Under the pieces are notes generated by a model. That model saw only the letters and a program-made list of their open reading frames with translations. It searched no databases and had not been told where the DNA came from. A DNA stretch of 64,000 bases from Halothiobacillus diazotrophicus (GTDB taxonomy: Bacteria > Pseudomonadota > Gammaproteobacteria > Halothiobacillales > Halothiobacillaceae). Where the stretch lies: NCBI RefSeq assembly GCF_001663815.1, contig NZ_CP016027.1, forward strand, positions 2,844,965 to 2,908,964. Reading direction: 5' to 3'. Below are positions 11,169 to 19,057 of the stretch, piece after piece (the stretch's first letter is position 1; each line of letters begins with the position of its first letter). The translations under genes and the position numbers were made by a program.

Positions 11169-12497
11169 TCAGGCGGTCGGTCCGGTGGGCGCCGCGTCTA
11201 CCCGTGATGTCGATGCGGCCTTCGCCTCTGGTTGACCCCCGCCAAAGTCCATGGCATTGAAAATCTGAGCCACCAGTGCATCGGCGTTGATCTTTTCGCC
11301 GCTGAGCGCCATGGCTAGCAACTCGCTGCCCAGCAGGGGGAGGGCGAGAACCACGTCGGGATTGACCCGCCGTACCCGGCTCAGGTTGTGCGCATCGCTG
11401 ACCGATACCACGGTCTGAACCTTTTCATTGACCTCCTTGGCGGCCAGAACCACGAAGGCATTGTCGGAGTCGTCTTCGCTCAGGGCCAGTACCGCCCGGG
11501 CCGTACCGACGTCGGCACTGCGCAGCGTGTCGGCATCCGCGCCGTCGCCGATGATCAGATCCACCGGGGATTCGCTGCCTTCCGAAGGGCGCTCCATCCA
11601 GATCGCCGTGACGTGCAGCCCGCGTTCGGTCATGGCCTTGATGGTATTGCGTGCCAGCGGCGTATCGCCGATCACGATGATATGTTCCTTGCGGTTCATC
11701 TGTTTCTTTCCCGGTTGCAGCAGGGTGAGAAGGTGCTGGTTCATCAATGGGCCGACCAGCGCCGTCAGCGAGGTGGCGAAGACCACAAGGCCGAAGATGA
11801 TCAGCGACACCGTGAACCAGCGGGCCTCCGGCGTATGGGGAATGATATCGCCATAGCCCACGGTCGACATGGTGACCACGGTGTAATAGAACGCCGTGTT
11901 GAAGTCCTTGATGGGGGGATTGAATTGCGCCCCGAACACGTAGGCGCCGATCACGCCGTAGCCGAGGGCAACCAGCATCCCGACCAGGGCATAGAGGGTG
12001 GCGGTGGCCAGGCTCGATCGCTGAAAGGCGCTTCGGGAAAGGATCAGGGCGATCAGCAGGGCGCTGTCGAACCCGAAGAGCAGCGGGTGGAAAACGGCCC
12101 CGGGCAGGATCTGCAGGACGACGACGGCGATGGTCATGAGCAGGACCAGGGTCCAGGCGAGCCGCGAACGGAACAGGAGTCCGACGGACATCACGATCAG
12201 CAGCCCGCCGATCAGGCCGGTCGGTACGCCCCGGATCGCGAGGCTGTCGTAGCTGGCCCCCAGGGTCTGGAAATTGCTCAGGTAATCCTTGGGCAGCGTG
12301 GCGAACTGCTCGATGCCGCCGAGGGAGGGCAGCAGCTGGGAAAGGCCGACCAGCCCGACGGCCAGCGTCAGGGGGACATGCGGAAACCACAGGGCCATCC
12401 GCGTGAACCGGTACCAGCGGCTGGCGAGCATGTTCACGCGCACCCACGGGCCTGGGGCAAGATGCTTGTCCGGAGTTTGGTCGGGGCTGGCGTTCAT
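11169..12497 (-). CDS. kch: Voltage-gated-type potassium channel with RCK domain (Kch)
   Basis: The 442-residue protein looks like E. coli Kch over its whole length. It has several N-terminal membrane helices, the K+ selectivity filter TVGYGD at residues 212-217, then a cytoplasmic TrkA-N/RCK domain starting at RKEHIIVIGDTPLAR. The C-terminal segment PLLGSELLAMALSGEKIN aligns with the matching part of Kch. Such channels pass K+ through the inner membrane, with the RCK domain sensing nucleotide or ions. It is convergent with hisN and codirectional with the kinase gene upstream of it. Confidence 0.9.
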   Translation of the reverse strand: MNASPDQTPDKHLAPGPWVRVNMLASRWYRFTRMALWFPHVPLTLAVGLVGLSQLLPSLGGIEQFATLPKDYLSNFQTLGASYDSLAIRGVPTGLIGGLLIVMSVGLLFRSRLAWTLVLLMTIAVVVLQILPGAVFHPLLFGFDSALLIALILSRSAFQRSSLATATLYALVGMLVALGYGVIGAYVFGAQFNPPIKDFNTAFYYTVVTMSTVGYGDIIPHTPEARWFTVSLIIFGLVVFATSLTALVGPLMNQHLLTLLQPGKKQMNRKEHIIVIGDTPLARNTIKAMTERGLHVTAIWMERPSEGSESPVDLIIGDGADADTLRSADVGTARAVLALSEDDSDNAFVVLAAKEVNEKVQTVVSVSDAHNLSRVRRVNPDVVLALPLLGSELLAMALSGEKINADALVAQIFNAMDFGGGQPEAKAASTSRVDAAPTGPTA

Positions 12498-12637
12498 CCT
12501 GAACGACTCCTCGGGCAGTCGCCGTGTGGCTTCGGGTGGTATGTGTCTGGTTGATCGACGGGCAGAACCATGGTGGCGATGACCTTAACCCACGCCATGG
12601 AAATCGGCAATTGGTGTTGGTGTCCCATCGACCGGTG

Positions 12638-13999
12638 CTACGGGGTTTGCGCGGTCGACGCGTCATGCCGGATCAGGCACAAGGCTTCGATCTGTTGGGT
12701 GATTTCGCGTAGGGTCGGTCGTGCCGCCGGATTTTCCTGCAGGCCTGATGTCTTGAGTCGATCCAGTACCGCATACAGATCCGAGTCCTCCTGCGACTCA
12801 TCGATAGTCCGTTCCAGCAGTTCCTCCAGCAGGCAGGCAAAGGCGCGGACCTCGATGCGCTGCAGCGCTTCGGCCAGCTCGGGGTCATCATCGGGTCGGG
12901 GCGAGGCGGCGCCGAAATCCCCCAGCAGAATTTTGCCCTGGCCGTCATGAAGCATGTTGTGGGCATACAGGTCGCCGTGCTGGATGCCCGCCGCATGGAG
13001 GTGTCGTGCGGCCGAGGCGACGCCGTGGGCGATCTGCAGAGTCGTGTCCAGATCGAAGCGGCACTCAGGCGCGTAGCAGTCTCGGGTGCAGGATGCCAGA
13101 CTGGGTGGTCCGGCCAAGTTGCCGAAGGCAGGGTCGATCAGGGACAGCACGAGGCCGTGCGTGCCGTTCGGATGGTCTTGGATTCTGCCCAGCACGGGGA
13201 TCAGGTTGGGATGACTGCCGGCGGCGAGGCAGGCGGTCATTTCGCTGAGCGGCAGACCGTCGCTCGTGACGGCGCCCTTGAACAGCTTGACCGCGACGGC
13301 GCGGGTTCTTGAAGAGTCGTGTTGAGCGGCCTGATGAATGATGCCCGAAGCGCCTTCCCCCAGGACCTGAGCGAGTTCGAGCGTCTGCCAGTCGATGGCG
13401 TCGTGAGGCGCGGCATTCCGTGCCACGGTTTCCTGTTCGGCACAGAACGGATTGCCGGCGTAGGCCAGCCAGGCGAGGCGGGGCATCGTGGTCAACCAGA
13501 CCGGAAATGCCTCGAGGCGATTGGCGGAAATCCGCAGCAGTTCCAGGCGGTGACAGTCGGCGAGTTCGGGGGGTAATTCGGTGAGCCGGTTTCCGGCCAG
13601 CATGAGTTTCTGCAGGCGTTGGCATTGCCCGATGTCGGCGGGAAGCGATGTGATCCGGTTATCCGTGAGAATCAGCCAGCGCAGATCGACGGGCAGGGCG
13701 TCGCCCGGTACGTGCCGGATCTGGTTGGCCTTGAAACCGATCATTTCGAGCCGGGGGCAGCGGCCGAGCACGGCCGGCAGTTGGGTGAAGCGGTTGTCGG
13801 AGCAGAACAGGATGCGCAGCCGATGCAGTCGGGGCAGATCGTCCGGCAGATCCGTCAACCGGTTGCCCGAGAGGTCGAGGATTTCGAGGGTGTCGGCCAG
13901 TTCGAAAATTTCCCGGGGAAATTCCGTTAGACCGCAGGCCAGCCTGAGTCGTTGGGTGCCGTTCAGCGCGCCGCTGCGCAGCTGTTCCAGAGTGTGCAT
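12638..13999 (-). CDS. Leucine-rich-repeat protein kinase
   Basis: The 453-residue protein fuses about seven LRR units (residues 20-185, with LxxLxLSxNxL patterns such as LEILDLSGNRLTDLP) to a Hanks-type kinase domain (about 208-440). Visible kinase elements are the Gly-rich loop GEGASG, Lys238 in VAVKLF, the catalytic loop HGDLYAHN at 341-348 (HGD in place of HRD) and DFG at 361-363. There is no signal peptide or membrane segment, so it is probably cytoplasmic. An AGGAGA ribosome site precedes ATG 13999; upstream in-frame codons have none. LRR kinases of this layout occur in other gammaproteobacteria, but the target is unknown. Confidence 0.85.
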   Translation of the reverse strand: MHTLEQLRSGALNGTQRLRLACGLTEFPREIFELADTLEILDLSGNRLTDLPDDLPRLHRLRILFCSDNRFTQLPAVLGRCPRLEMIGFKANQIRHVPGDALPVDLRWLILTDNRITSLPADIGQCQRLQKLMLAGNRLTELPPELADCHRLELLRISANRLEAFPVWLTTMPRLAWLAYAGNPFCAEQETVARNAAPHDAIDWQTLELAQVLGEGASGIIHQAAQHDSSRTRAVAVKLFKGAVTSDGLPLSEMTACLAAGSHPNLIPVLGRIQDHPNGTHGLVLSLIDPAFGNLAGPPSLASCTRDCYAPECRFDLDTTLQIAHGVASAARHLHAAGIQHGDLYAHNMLHDGQGKILLGDFGAASPRPDDDPELAEALQRIEVRAFACLLEELLERTIDESQEDSDLYAVLDRLKTSGLQENPAARPTLREITQQIEALCLIRHDASTAQTP

Positions 14000-14146
14000 G
14001 CCTGATGTTCTCTCCTGACGATCCTGCCGGTCGGTCTTTTCGCCGCGCTCGTATCCGGCCAATCCCCGGATGCAGACGGTCTAGAACTTGAGTCCAGTTT
14101 CGGCTGCAGGGGCTTTGGGGCATTGTAAACTAGCCCCGTTTTTATC

Positions 14147-14171
14147 GCAGGGCGGCAATCCGCCGCCCTGC
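14147..14171. other. Perfect 10-bp stem-loop upstream of rlmC
   Basis: GCAGGGCGGC at 14147-14156 pairs perfectly with GCCGCCCTGC at 14162-14171 across the 5-nt loop AATCC. It lies 24 bp before the chosen rlmC start. No T tract follows on either strand, so it is not a typical terminator and may be a 5' leader structure. Confidence 0.6.
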
Positions 14172-14195
14172 CGCTCGTGCTTTCTGGGTGTCCAT

Positions 14196-15341
14196 GTGAT
14201 TTCTTGCGCTTATTTCAATGCCGGGGTTTGCCGTTCCTGTACGCGCATCGAGCAGCCTTATGCCGACCAGCTCGCGGCCAAGCAGGCTCGCTGCGCAACG
14301 GCCCTGGCCGAATTTTCCCGGATCGAGTGGCGGCCGCCGGTGGCCAGCGCCGAACGCGCGTTCCGCAACAAGGCCAAGATGGTGGTGACGGGCAGTGCCC
14401 ACGCACCCGTACTGGGCATCCTCGATGGCACGGATGGGGTAGGCGGCGTCGATCTGACCGGCTGCCCGCTTTATCCGCCCGCGATCGGACAGGCCTTTGC
14501 GCCGATCAAGGACTTCATCGTGGCCGCCCGACTGTCGCCCTATGACATCCGGCGTCGGCGGGGCGAACTGAAGCACGTCCTGCTGACGGCCTCGGATCAG
14601 GACGGGCACCTGATGTTGCGCTTCGTGCTCCGGTCGACGGCCTGTCTGCCGGCGATACGCGCCGAACTGCCCCGTCTTCTGGCTGCATTGCCGAATCTGA
14701 CCGTGGTGTCCGCGAATATCCAGCCGATCCATCAGGCCATCATCGAAGGCCCCGAGGAGATTCCGCTGACCGAGGAACAGACCCTGACGATGGTCCTGAA
14801 CGACATCCCCCTGCGGGTGCGACCGCGCAGTTTCTTTCAGACCAATTCGGTGGTGGCAGCCCGATTGTATGCAACGGCACGGGACTGGATCGCCGAGATG
14901 GCGCCGTCGGGTCTGTGGGATCTGTTCTGTGGGGTGGGTGGCTTTGCGCTGCATGCGGCCGAGGTGATCGACGGGCCGGTCGCCGGCATCGAAGTGAGTG
15001 CGGAGGCAATCGCCAGTGCCGAGGCCTCCGCCCGTCAGCTGGGCTACGCTCAGGTGGATTTTCGCGCCCTGGATGCCGATGAGTTCGTCCGGGGGCGGAC
15101 CGATGTGCCGCCGCTCGTCGTGGTCAATCCGCCCCGGCGCGGTCTGGGTCCGGAACTGTGCGACTTCCTGGCGGATTCGTCCGCGCAGGGCCTGATCTAT
15201 TCCAGTTGCAATCCGGACAGTCTGGCGCGGGATCTGCGTCGCTTGAGCGGCTTTGTGCCAGAACGTGCCCAGATGTTCGACATCTTTCCCCACACCGACC
15301 ACTGCGAGGTGCTGGTGCTGCTCGTCCGGCAGGCCGATTGA
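14196..15341 (+). CDS. rlmC: 23S rRNA (uracil-747-C5)-methyltransferase RlmC
   Basis: RlmC makes m5U747 in 23S rRNA using SAM. The 381-residue product begins with the iron-sulfur cysteine pattern (CAYFNAGVCRSC), contains FRNKAKMVV and RPRSFFQTN, the SAM site DLFCGVGGF, the NPPRRG motif and the catalytic cysteine in YSSCNP. These match E. coli RlmC rather than RlmD or TrmA. GTG 14196 is chosen because homology starts with the next codon; the open frame extends upstream to 14088 through the stem-loop. A tandem repeat follows the gene. Confidence 0.92.
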   Translation: MISCAYFNAGVCRSCTRIEQPYADQLAAKQARCATALAEFSRIEWRPPVASAERAFRNKAKMVVTGSAHAPVLGILDGTDGVGGVDLTGCPLYPPAIGQAFAPIKDFIVAARLSPYDIRRRRGELKHVLLTASDQDGHLMLRFVLRSTACLPAIRAELPRLLAALPNLTVVSANIQPIHQAIIEGPEEIPLTEEQTLTMVLNDIPLRVRPRSFFQTNSVVAARLYATARDWIAEMAPSGLWDLFCGVGGFALHAAEVIDGPVAGIEVSAEAIASAEASARQLGYAQVDFRALDADEFVRGRTDVPPLVVVNPPRRGLGPELCDFLADSSAQGLIYSSCNPDSLARDLRRLSGFVPERAQMFDIFPHTDHCEVLVLLVRQAD

Positions 15342-15352
15342 ATCGGGCCTTT

Positions 15353-15501
15353 GTCCTCAGACTGTCCTCCTCAGGCCGTCCTCCTCAGGCCGTCATCCTC
15401 AGGCCGTCATCCTCAGGCCGTCATCCTCAGGCCGTCATCCTCAGGCCGTCATCCTCAGGCCGTCATCCTCAGGCCGTCATCCTCAGGCCGTCATCCTCAG
15501 G
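15353..15501. repeat. 14-bp tandem repeat array between convergent rlmC and the sensor kinase gene
   Basis: Nine full units of a 14-bp repeat (consensus GTCATCCTCAGGCC; the first two units have C for A) run from 15364 to 15489, with a degenerate partial unit at each side. There are no spacers. Each unit contains CCTCAGG. The stop codon of the minus-strand kinase gene (15497-15499) lies inside the last partial unit, so the array abuts and slightly enters coding sequence. Units of 14 bp are not frame-preserving. Confidence 0.93.
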
Positions 15502-17005
15502 TGCGGCTTGTTTCGCGGGGCAGGTCGATCTGAAGTCGCGCGCCGGTGGCCGTGGGATCCGCGTCTGGGCGCGACCGGATCTGGATGTCGCCGCCATGCG
15601 CTCGGATGATGGCCCGGGCGATGGCCAGACCCAGGCCGCTTCCCCCCGTGTGACGGGCGCGGGACGACTCGAGACGGACATAGGGTTCGAATACCCGCTC
15701 CCGCTCGGCGTCTGGAATCCCGCTGCCATAATCGTCGACACAGATGCGTATGGTGTCGTCGGTTTCCTCGATGCCGACGTCCATCTCTCCGCCGCCGTAG
15801 CGGCGGGCGTTGTCCAGGATGTTCTGCAAGGCACGCTGCAGGGCCTGGGGCCGTACCCGGATCGGGGTGGTTGCCATGCCATGGCGGTGGATGACGGCGC
15901 CGAGGAGGATCATGTCGTCGCACAGGGCATCCAGCAGGGCATTGAGGTCGAGCCGCTGCATCGGTTCGCTTTCCGTACCGGCACGCAGAAAGGCGAGGGT
16001 GTGGCCGATCATTTCGTCCATGGCCGTGAGATCGGTTTCGATCTTCTGCTTGAGCGATTCGTCCTGGAGAGCCGCCACCCGCAAGCGCAGGCGCGTGATC
16101 GGCAGGCGCAGGTCGTGGGAGACGCCGGCCAGCGCCTGGGCGCGCGATTCGAGCATCCGCCGGATTTCCTCCTGCATCTGGTTGAATGCGCGTGCCGCCT
16201 GGGCGACCTCGGTCGGCCCGGTCTCGGGCAGGGGCGGCTGATTGAGGTTGTGCGCGAGGTTGGCCGTTGCCTTGGATAGTGCGGCCAGCGGTCGGGTGAG
16301 TCGGCGGACGGCCCAGCCGATGATGGCCATCATCATCAGGCCCAGCAGCAACAGCCAGCCCATGGTCTGCAGCGGCCAGCGCATGGGCGGGGGGAGCTCG
16401 TGGCGCAGGGTCAGTACGGACCCATCCGAAAGTTGCGCCTGGATCAGCAGGTAATGGGTGCTCCGGTGCGGATGCAGATATCCCAGCGAACCGCCGAGCC
16501 GCAGTCCCCAAGGAGGAGGCGTCATTTGGAACGGACGCGCGTCGAGGACCACCGAACGTTCGGCTCGGCGGAAGAAGCCGGGGCGCCGGACGGCAAGCAC
16601 CTGGATCGGAATCGGCCGATTGAGCGCCAGCTGAAGTCGTTCTGCAAACTGTTTGCTGTCTGCATTTTCGTAGGGTGCGTCCGGCCCGGATCCCGCCGTG
16701 CGCCAGGGCTGGCGGAACAGCAGTCGGGTCGGCGGGGCATTGAGCAGTCGTGCAAAGGGGCGGCGTTCGATGGGCGGTGTCTCGTCCAGGGCTTCGATGA
16801 TTTCCGCGATGCGCTGGGCGGCGTAGTCGCCGAGCAGACGGTCGCCGAAGCGGGCACGATCGTGCAGCAGGAGCCCGAAACTCAGGGCGAGTGCCGCGAT
16901 CAGTCCGAGCAGCAGGGCGATCAGGATCTGGCCAAACAGGCTGCGGGGCCAGGGAAATCGGATTCGAGCCTTGGTGGACGACGAATCGAACGGGGTTTGC
17001 GTCAC
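15497..17005 (-). CDS. Sensor histidine kinase, EnvZ/CpxA type
   Basis: The 502-residue inner-membrane sensor has a membrane helix at about 24-46, a periplasmic region to about 210, a second helix at about 213-235, a HAMP linker, the phospho-acceptor motif GVSHDLRLPITRLRL with His297, and a C-terminal ATPase domain (NILDNARRYG, DDYGSGIP, GGSGLGLAI). It overlaps the upstream regulator gene by 4 bp (ATGA), so the two are co-translated. The periplasmic signal is unknown. The divergent Spy/CpxP-like gene suggests envelope stress, by analogy with CpxRA. Confidence 0.92.
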   Translation of the reverse strand: MTQTPFDSSSTKARIRFPWPRSLFGQILIALLLGLIAALALSFGLLLHDRARFGDRLLGDYAAQRIAEIIEALDETPPIERRPFARLLNAPPTRLLFRQPWRTAGSGPDAPYENADSKQFAERLQLALNRPIPIQVLAVRRPGFFRRAERSVVLDARPFQMTPPPWGLRLGGSLGYLHPHRSTHYLLIQAQLSDGSVLTLRHELPPPMRWPLQTMGWLLLLGLMMMAIIGWAVRRLTRPLAALSKATANLAHNLNQPPLPETGPTEVAQAARAFNQMQEEIRRMLESRAQALAGVSHDLRLPITRLRLRVAALQDESLKQKIETDLTAMDEMIGHTLAFLRAGTESEPMQRLDLNALLDALCDDMILLGAVIHRHGMATTPIRVRPQALQRALQNILDNARRYGGGEMDVGIEETDDTIRICVDDYGSGIPDAERERVFEPYVRLESSRARHTGGSGLGLAIARAIIRAHGGDIQIRSRPDADPTATGARLQIDLPRETSRT

Positions 17006-17700
17006 CGGGGCTGGCCCACCGTCAGGATGTAGCCTTCGTTGCGGATGGTCTTGATGAGCGTGGGTTCGCGGGCATCGTCACCCAGGCGCCGCCGCAGCCG
17101 GCTGATCATCACGTCGATCGTCCGGTCGAGCGGGTCTGCTTCGCGGCCTGCCAGGGCATCCATCAGCTGGTCGCGGGAAAGGACGGTATTCGCATGTTCC
17201 ACCAGTGCCTTGAGCAGACGGAATTCCCCCGTCGACAGCGGCACCACGACTTCGTCTGCGCCAATGAGGTGATGGGCACCAAGGTCGAGCGTCCAGTTAC
17301 CGAAGCGCAGATGGCGGACGGGTTGACTGCCGCTCTGTTCGGCGCGACGAAAGATGCTACGGATGCGCGCCAGCAGTTCCCGGGGGTGAAAGGGCTTGGG
17401 TAGGTAGTCGTCGGCGCCCATTTCCAGGCCGATGATGCGATCCATCTCGTCGCCCCGTGCCGTCAGCATCAGGATCGGCGTCTGTTGCCGGGCACGAATG
17501 TTGCGGCACAGGGTCAGGCCATCGTCCCCCGGCAGCATCAGGTCGAGAATGATCAGATCCACCTGGGTTTGCGCCAGGTGCGCCCACAGGCCCTCGCCAT
17601 CGGCGGCCTCCAGCACGCGATATCCCTGTTCGGTGAGATAGTCGCGCAGCAGACTGCGCAGATCCGGGTCATCGTCGACGACCAACAGCGTCTTTTGCAT
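17002..17700 (-). CDS. OmpR-family response regulator
   Basis: The 232-residue protein has a receiver domain with Asp53 (LIILDLMLPG), conserved MLTARG and the Lys of PKPFHPREL, then a winged-helix DNA-binding domain (LSTGEFRLLKALVEHA; DVMISRLRRRLGD). It is the partner of the kinase gene it overlaps. The 232 bp up to the divergent spy-like gene contain two TTTAC-centred direct repeats (17802-17806 and 17834-17838) that may be its binding sites. Confidence 0.94.
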   Translation of the reverse strand: MQKTLLVVDDDPDLRSLLRDYLTEQGYRVLEAADGEGLWAHLAQTQVDLIILDLMLPGDDGLTLCRNIRARQQTPILMLTARGDEMDRIIGLEMGADDYLPKPFHPRELLARIRSIFRRAEQSGSQPVRHLRFGNWTLDLGAHHLIGADEVVVPLSTGEFRLLKALVEHANTVLSRDQLMDALAGREADPLDRTIDVMISRLRRRLGDDAREPTLIKTIRNEGYILTVGQPR

Positions 17701-17801
17701 GGGGATATCCTGTTTGGTTCAGTGGTGTGAGGCTCATGATAGCGCAGCGAAAAAAGGACCGGCGCGTTGTAACGCCCGGACTGCAAAACAGCCACAGCCG
17801 G

Positions 17802-17838
17802 TTTACAAACTTCTCCGGTACTGTCGTGGCGAGTTTAC
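17802..17838. promoter_or_regulatory. Possible response-regulator site: two GTTTACA direct repeats
   Basis: GTTTACA occurs at 17801-17807 and again at 17833-17839, 32 bp apart or about three helical turns, in the divergent region between the response-regulator gene and the spy-like gene. CpxR is known to bind repeats of GTAAA, the reverse complement of TTTAC. Assignment to this regulator is inference. Confidence 0.35.
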
Positions 17839-17932
17839 ATCCCTGGGGTTGAATGGGTCCCGTGCTTGATTCAAGCGTTTCGGGTAGTCGACGGTGTATT
17901 CCGGGCTGCCTACAACCCTGGAGGATTTGACC

Positions 17933-18511
17933 ATGATGACGATCGATGTCTCAGCCCGTCCCAATAAAACCCTTTTCGGGCGTACTGCCTTTCCACGGTT
18001 TCTGGCGGCAAGCCTGATTGCCGGTAGCCTGATTGCCGGCTCGGCATGGGCAGAACCCCCGATGCCGATGTCGGGGGATGGTGCCCAGATGCCGTCCATG
18101 GCCCACCGTGAATTTTCCCCTGAACGTATGGAGCATATGCGAGCAGCGCGAAAACGGCATGTCGAGGTGGAACTGCACGAGATGGCGAACCGGTTGCAGA
18201 TTACGGCCCCCCAGGAACCGGCCTGGCAACAGTTTTCGGCGGCGCGTCTCGCCATGATGCCGAAGCCCATGCATCGTCCCAAGGGGGACATGAACGCGGC
18301 GGAAATTGCCCAGTTTCGGGCGGAGCGGATGAAAGAGATGGCCGATCATATGGCTGCGTTGAGTGCCGCCACGGCGAATCTGCGTCGGGCGCTGGATGAC
18401 AATCAGCGCAAGGTGCTGGACGACATGGCGCATCGCTTCAAACATCGCCATGGACAGATGCAGGGAGCGAAGTCCCATCCGACTTCGGATTCGGGCTGCA
18501 TGCGACCGTAG
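17933..18511 (+). CDS. Spy/CpxP-like periplasmic protein (LTXXQ family)
   Basis: The 192-residue protein has a long signal peptide (cleavage near AWA at residue 40) and a small, Met-, His- and Lys-rich helical mature part. The segment LQITAPQEPAWQQF matches the LTXXQ pattern. Spy and CpxP are periplasmic chaperones or sensors of protein misfolding and metal stress; CpxP also inhibits its kinase. A strong ribosome site (GGAGGA at 17920-17925) fixes ATG 17933. The gene is divergent from a two-component system that probably controls it. A 15-nt duplication in the signal peptide gives the repeated LIAGS. Confidence 0.75.
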   Translation: MMTIDVSARPNKTLFGRTAFPRFLAASLIAGSLIAGSAWAEPPMPMSGDGAQMPSMAHREFSPERMEHMRAARKRHVEVELHEMANRLQITAPQEPAWQQFSAARLAMMPKPMHRPKGDMNAAEIAQFRAERMKEMADHMAALSAATANLRRALDDNQRKVLDDMAHRFKHRHGQMQGAKSHPTSDSGCMRP

Positions 18512-18570
18512 GACGGGTCGGAACGCGGTCGTCAGCGCAAAAGGCGGCGACCGGCGGTTGATCGATGGCA

Positions 18571-18602
18571 GGGGCACTCTTTGGGGTGCCCCTTGTTTTT
18601 TG
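18571..18602 (+). terminator. Rho-independent terminator after the spy-like gene
   Basis: GGGGCAC (18571-18577) pairs with GTGCCCC (18586-18592) over an 8-nt loop and is followed by TTGTTTTTTG. It isolates the spy-like gene from the arsR promoter. Confidence 0.85.
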
Positions 18603-18628
18603 TACTTTCCGGTCGAACTGTCGGGGTG

Positions 18629-18656
18629 TTGACATGAATAACTAAATAACTAGAAT
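18629..18656 (+). promoter_or_regulatory. Sigma-70 promoter of arsR-aas-lplT with tandem octamer in the spacer
   Basis: A perfect -35 TTGACA (18629-18634) is followed after 16 bp by TAGAAT (18651-18656). The spacer holds two abutting copies of AATAACTA (18637-18644 and 18645-18652), the second running into the -10. A repressor bound there would block RNA polymerase, so autoregulation by the ArsR protein is likely but not shown. Confidence 0.7.
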
Positions 18657-18663
18657 CGTAGAT

Positions 18664-19014
18664 ATGAAAAGCGGCTACCAACACATCATCCCCGACGCCT
18701 GGGTCGATACGGCCGCCATTTTTACGGCGCTGGGGGATACGCATCGTCAGCGGATCCTGTTGCTTTTCGATCCCGGAGAGCAATTGACGATCTCCGAGAT
18801 CGCCGAGATCGTGCCGCTGTCCCGGACCGCTGTGAACCATCATCTGCAGGTGCTCAGAACCGCTGGTCTCCTGACGAGCGAGAAACGCGGCAAGGCCGTT
18901 TATCTCTCCGTCAATACGGATCTGCTGATGCGCACATTCACGATGATGGCCGATTTCGTCCGGGCGCAGCAGGCGCCATCAACCTCAGAGGATTCCGAAA
19001 CGCCCGTTCGATAA
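18664..19014 (+). CDS. ArsR-family transcriptional regulator without cysteines
   Basis: The 116-residue winged-helix protein has the family core (FTALGDTHRQRILLLF; recognition helix SRTAVNHHLQVLRTAGLL; wing EKRGKAVYLSVN). It has no cysteine at all, so it cannot use the thiol metal or persulfide sites of ArsR, CadC or BigR; another ligand is expected. It is 43 bp ahead of aas on the same strand and probably controls the aas-lplT operon from the promoter directly upstream. Confidence 0.85.
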   Translation: MKSGYQHIIPDAWVDTAAIFTALGDTHRQRILLLFDPGEQLTISEIAEIVPLSRTAVNHHLQVLRTAGLLTSEKRGKAVYLSVNTDLLMRTFTMMADFVRAQQAPSTSEDSETPVR

Positions 19015-19057
19015 CGAGCCCCAGCAGGCTGTATTGCGCAGCAAGGAAGTCAAAACC

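Noticed and set aside
15353..15501. CRISPR array
   Set aside because: Units are 14 bp and directly abutting, with no spacers and no cas genes.
15158..16279. Open frame reading through the 14-bp repeat on the + strand
   Set aside because: Its repetitive peptide arises from the array and then runs antisense to the histidine kinase; no start signal.
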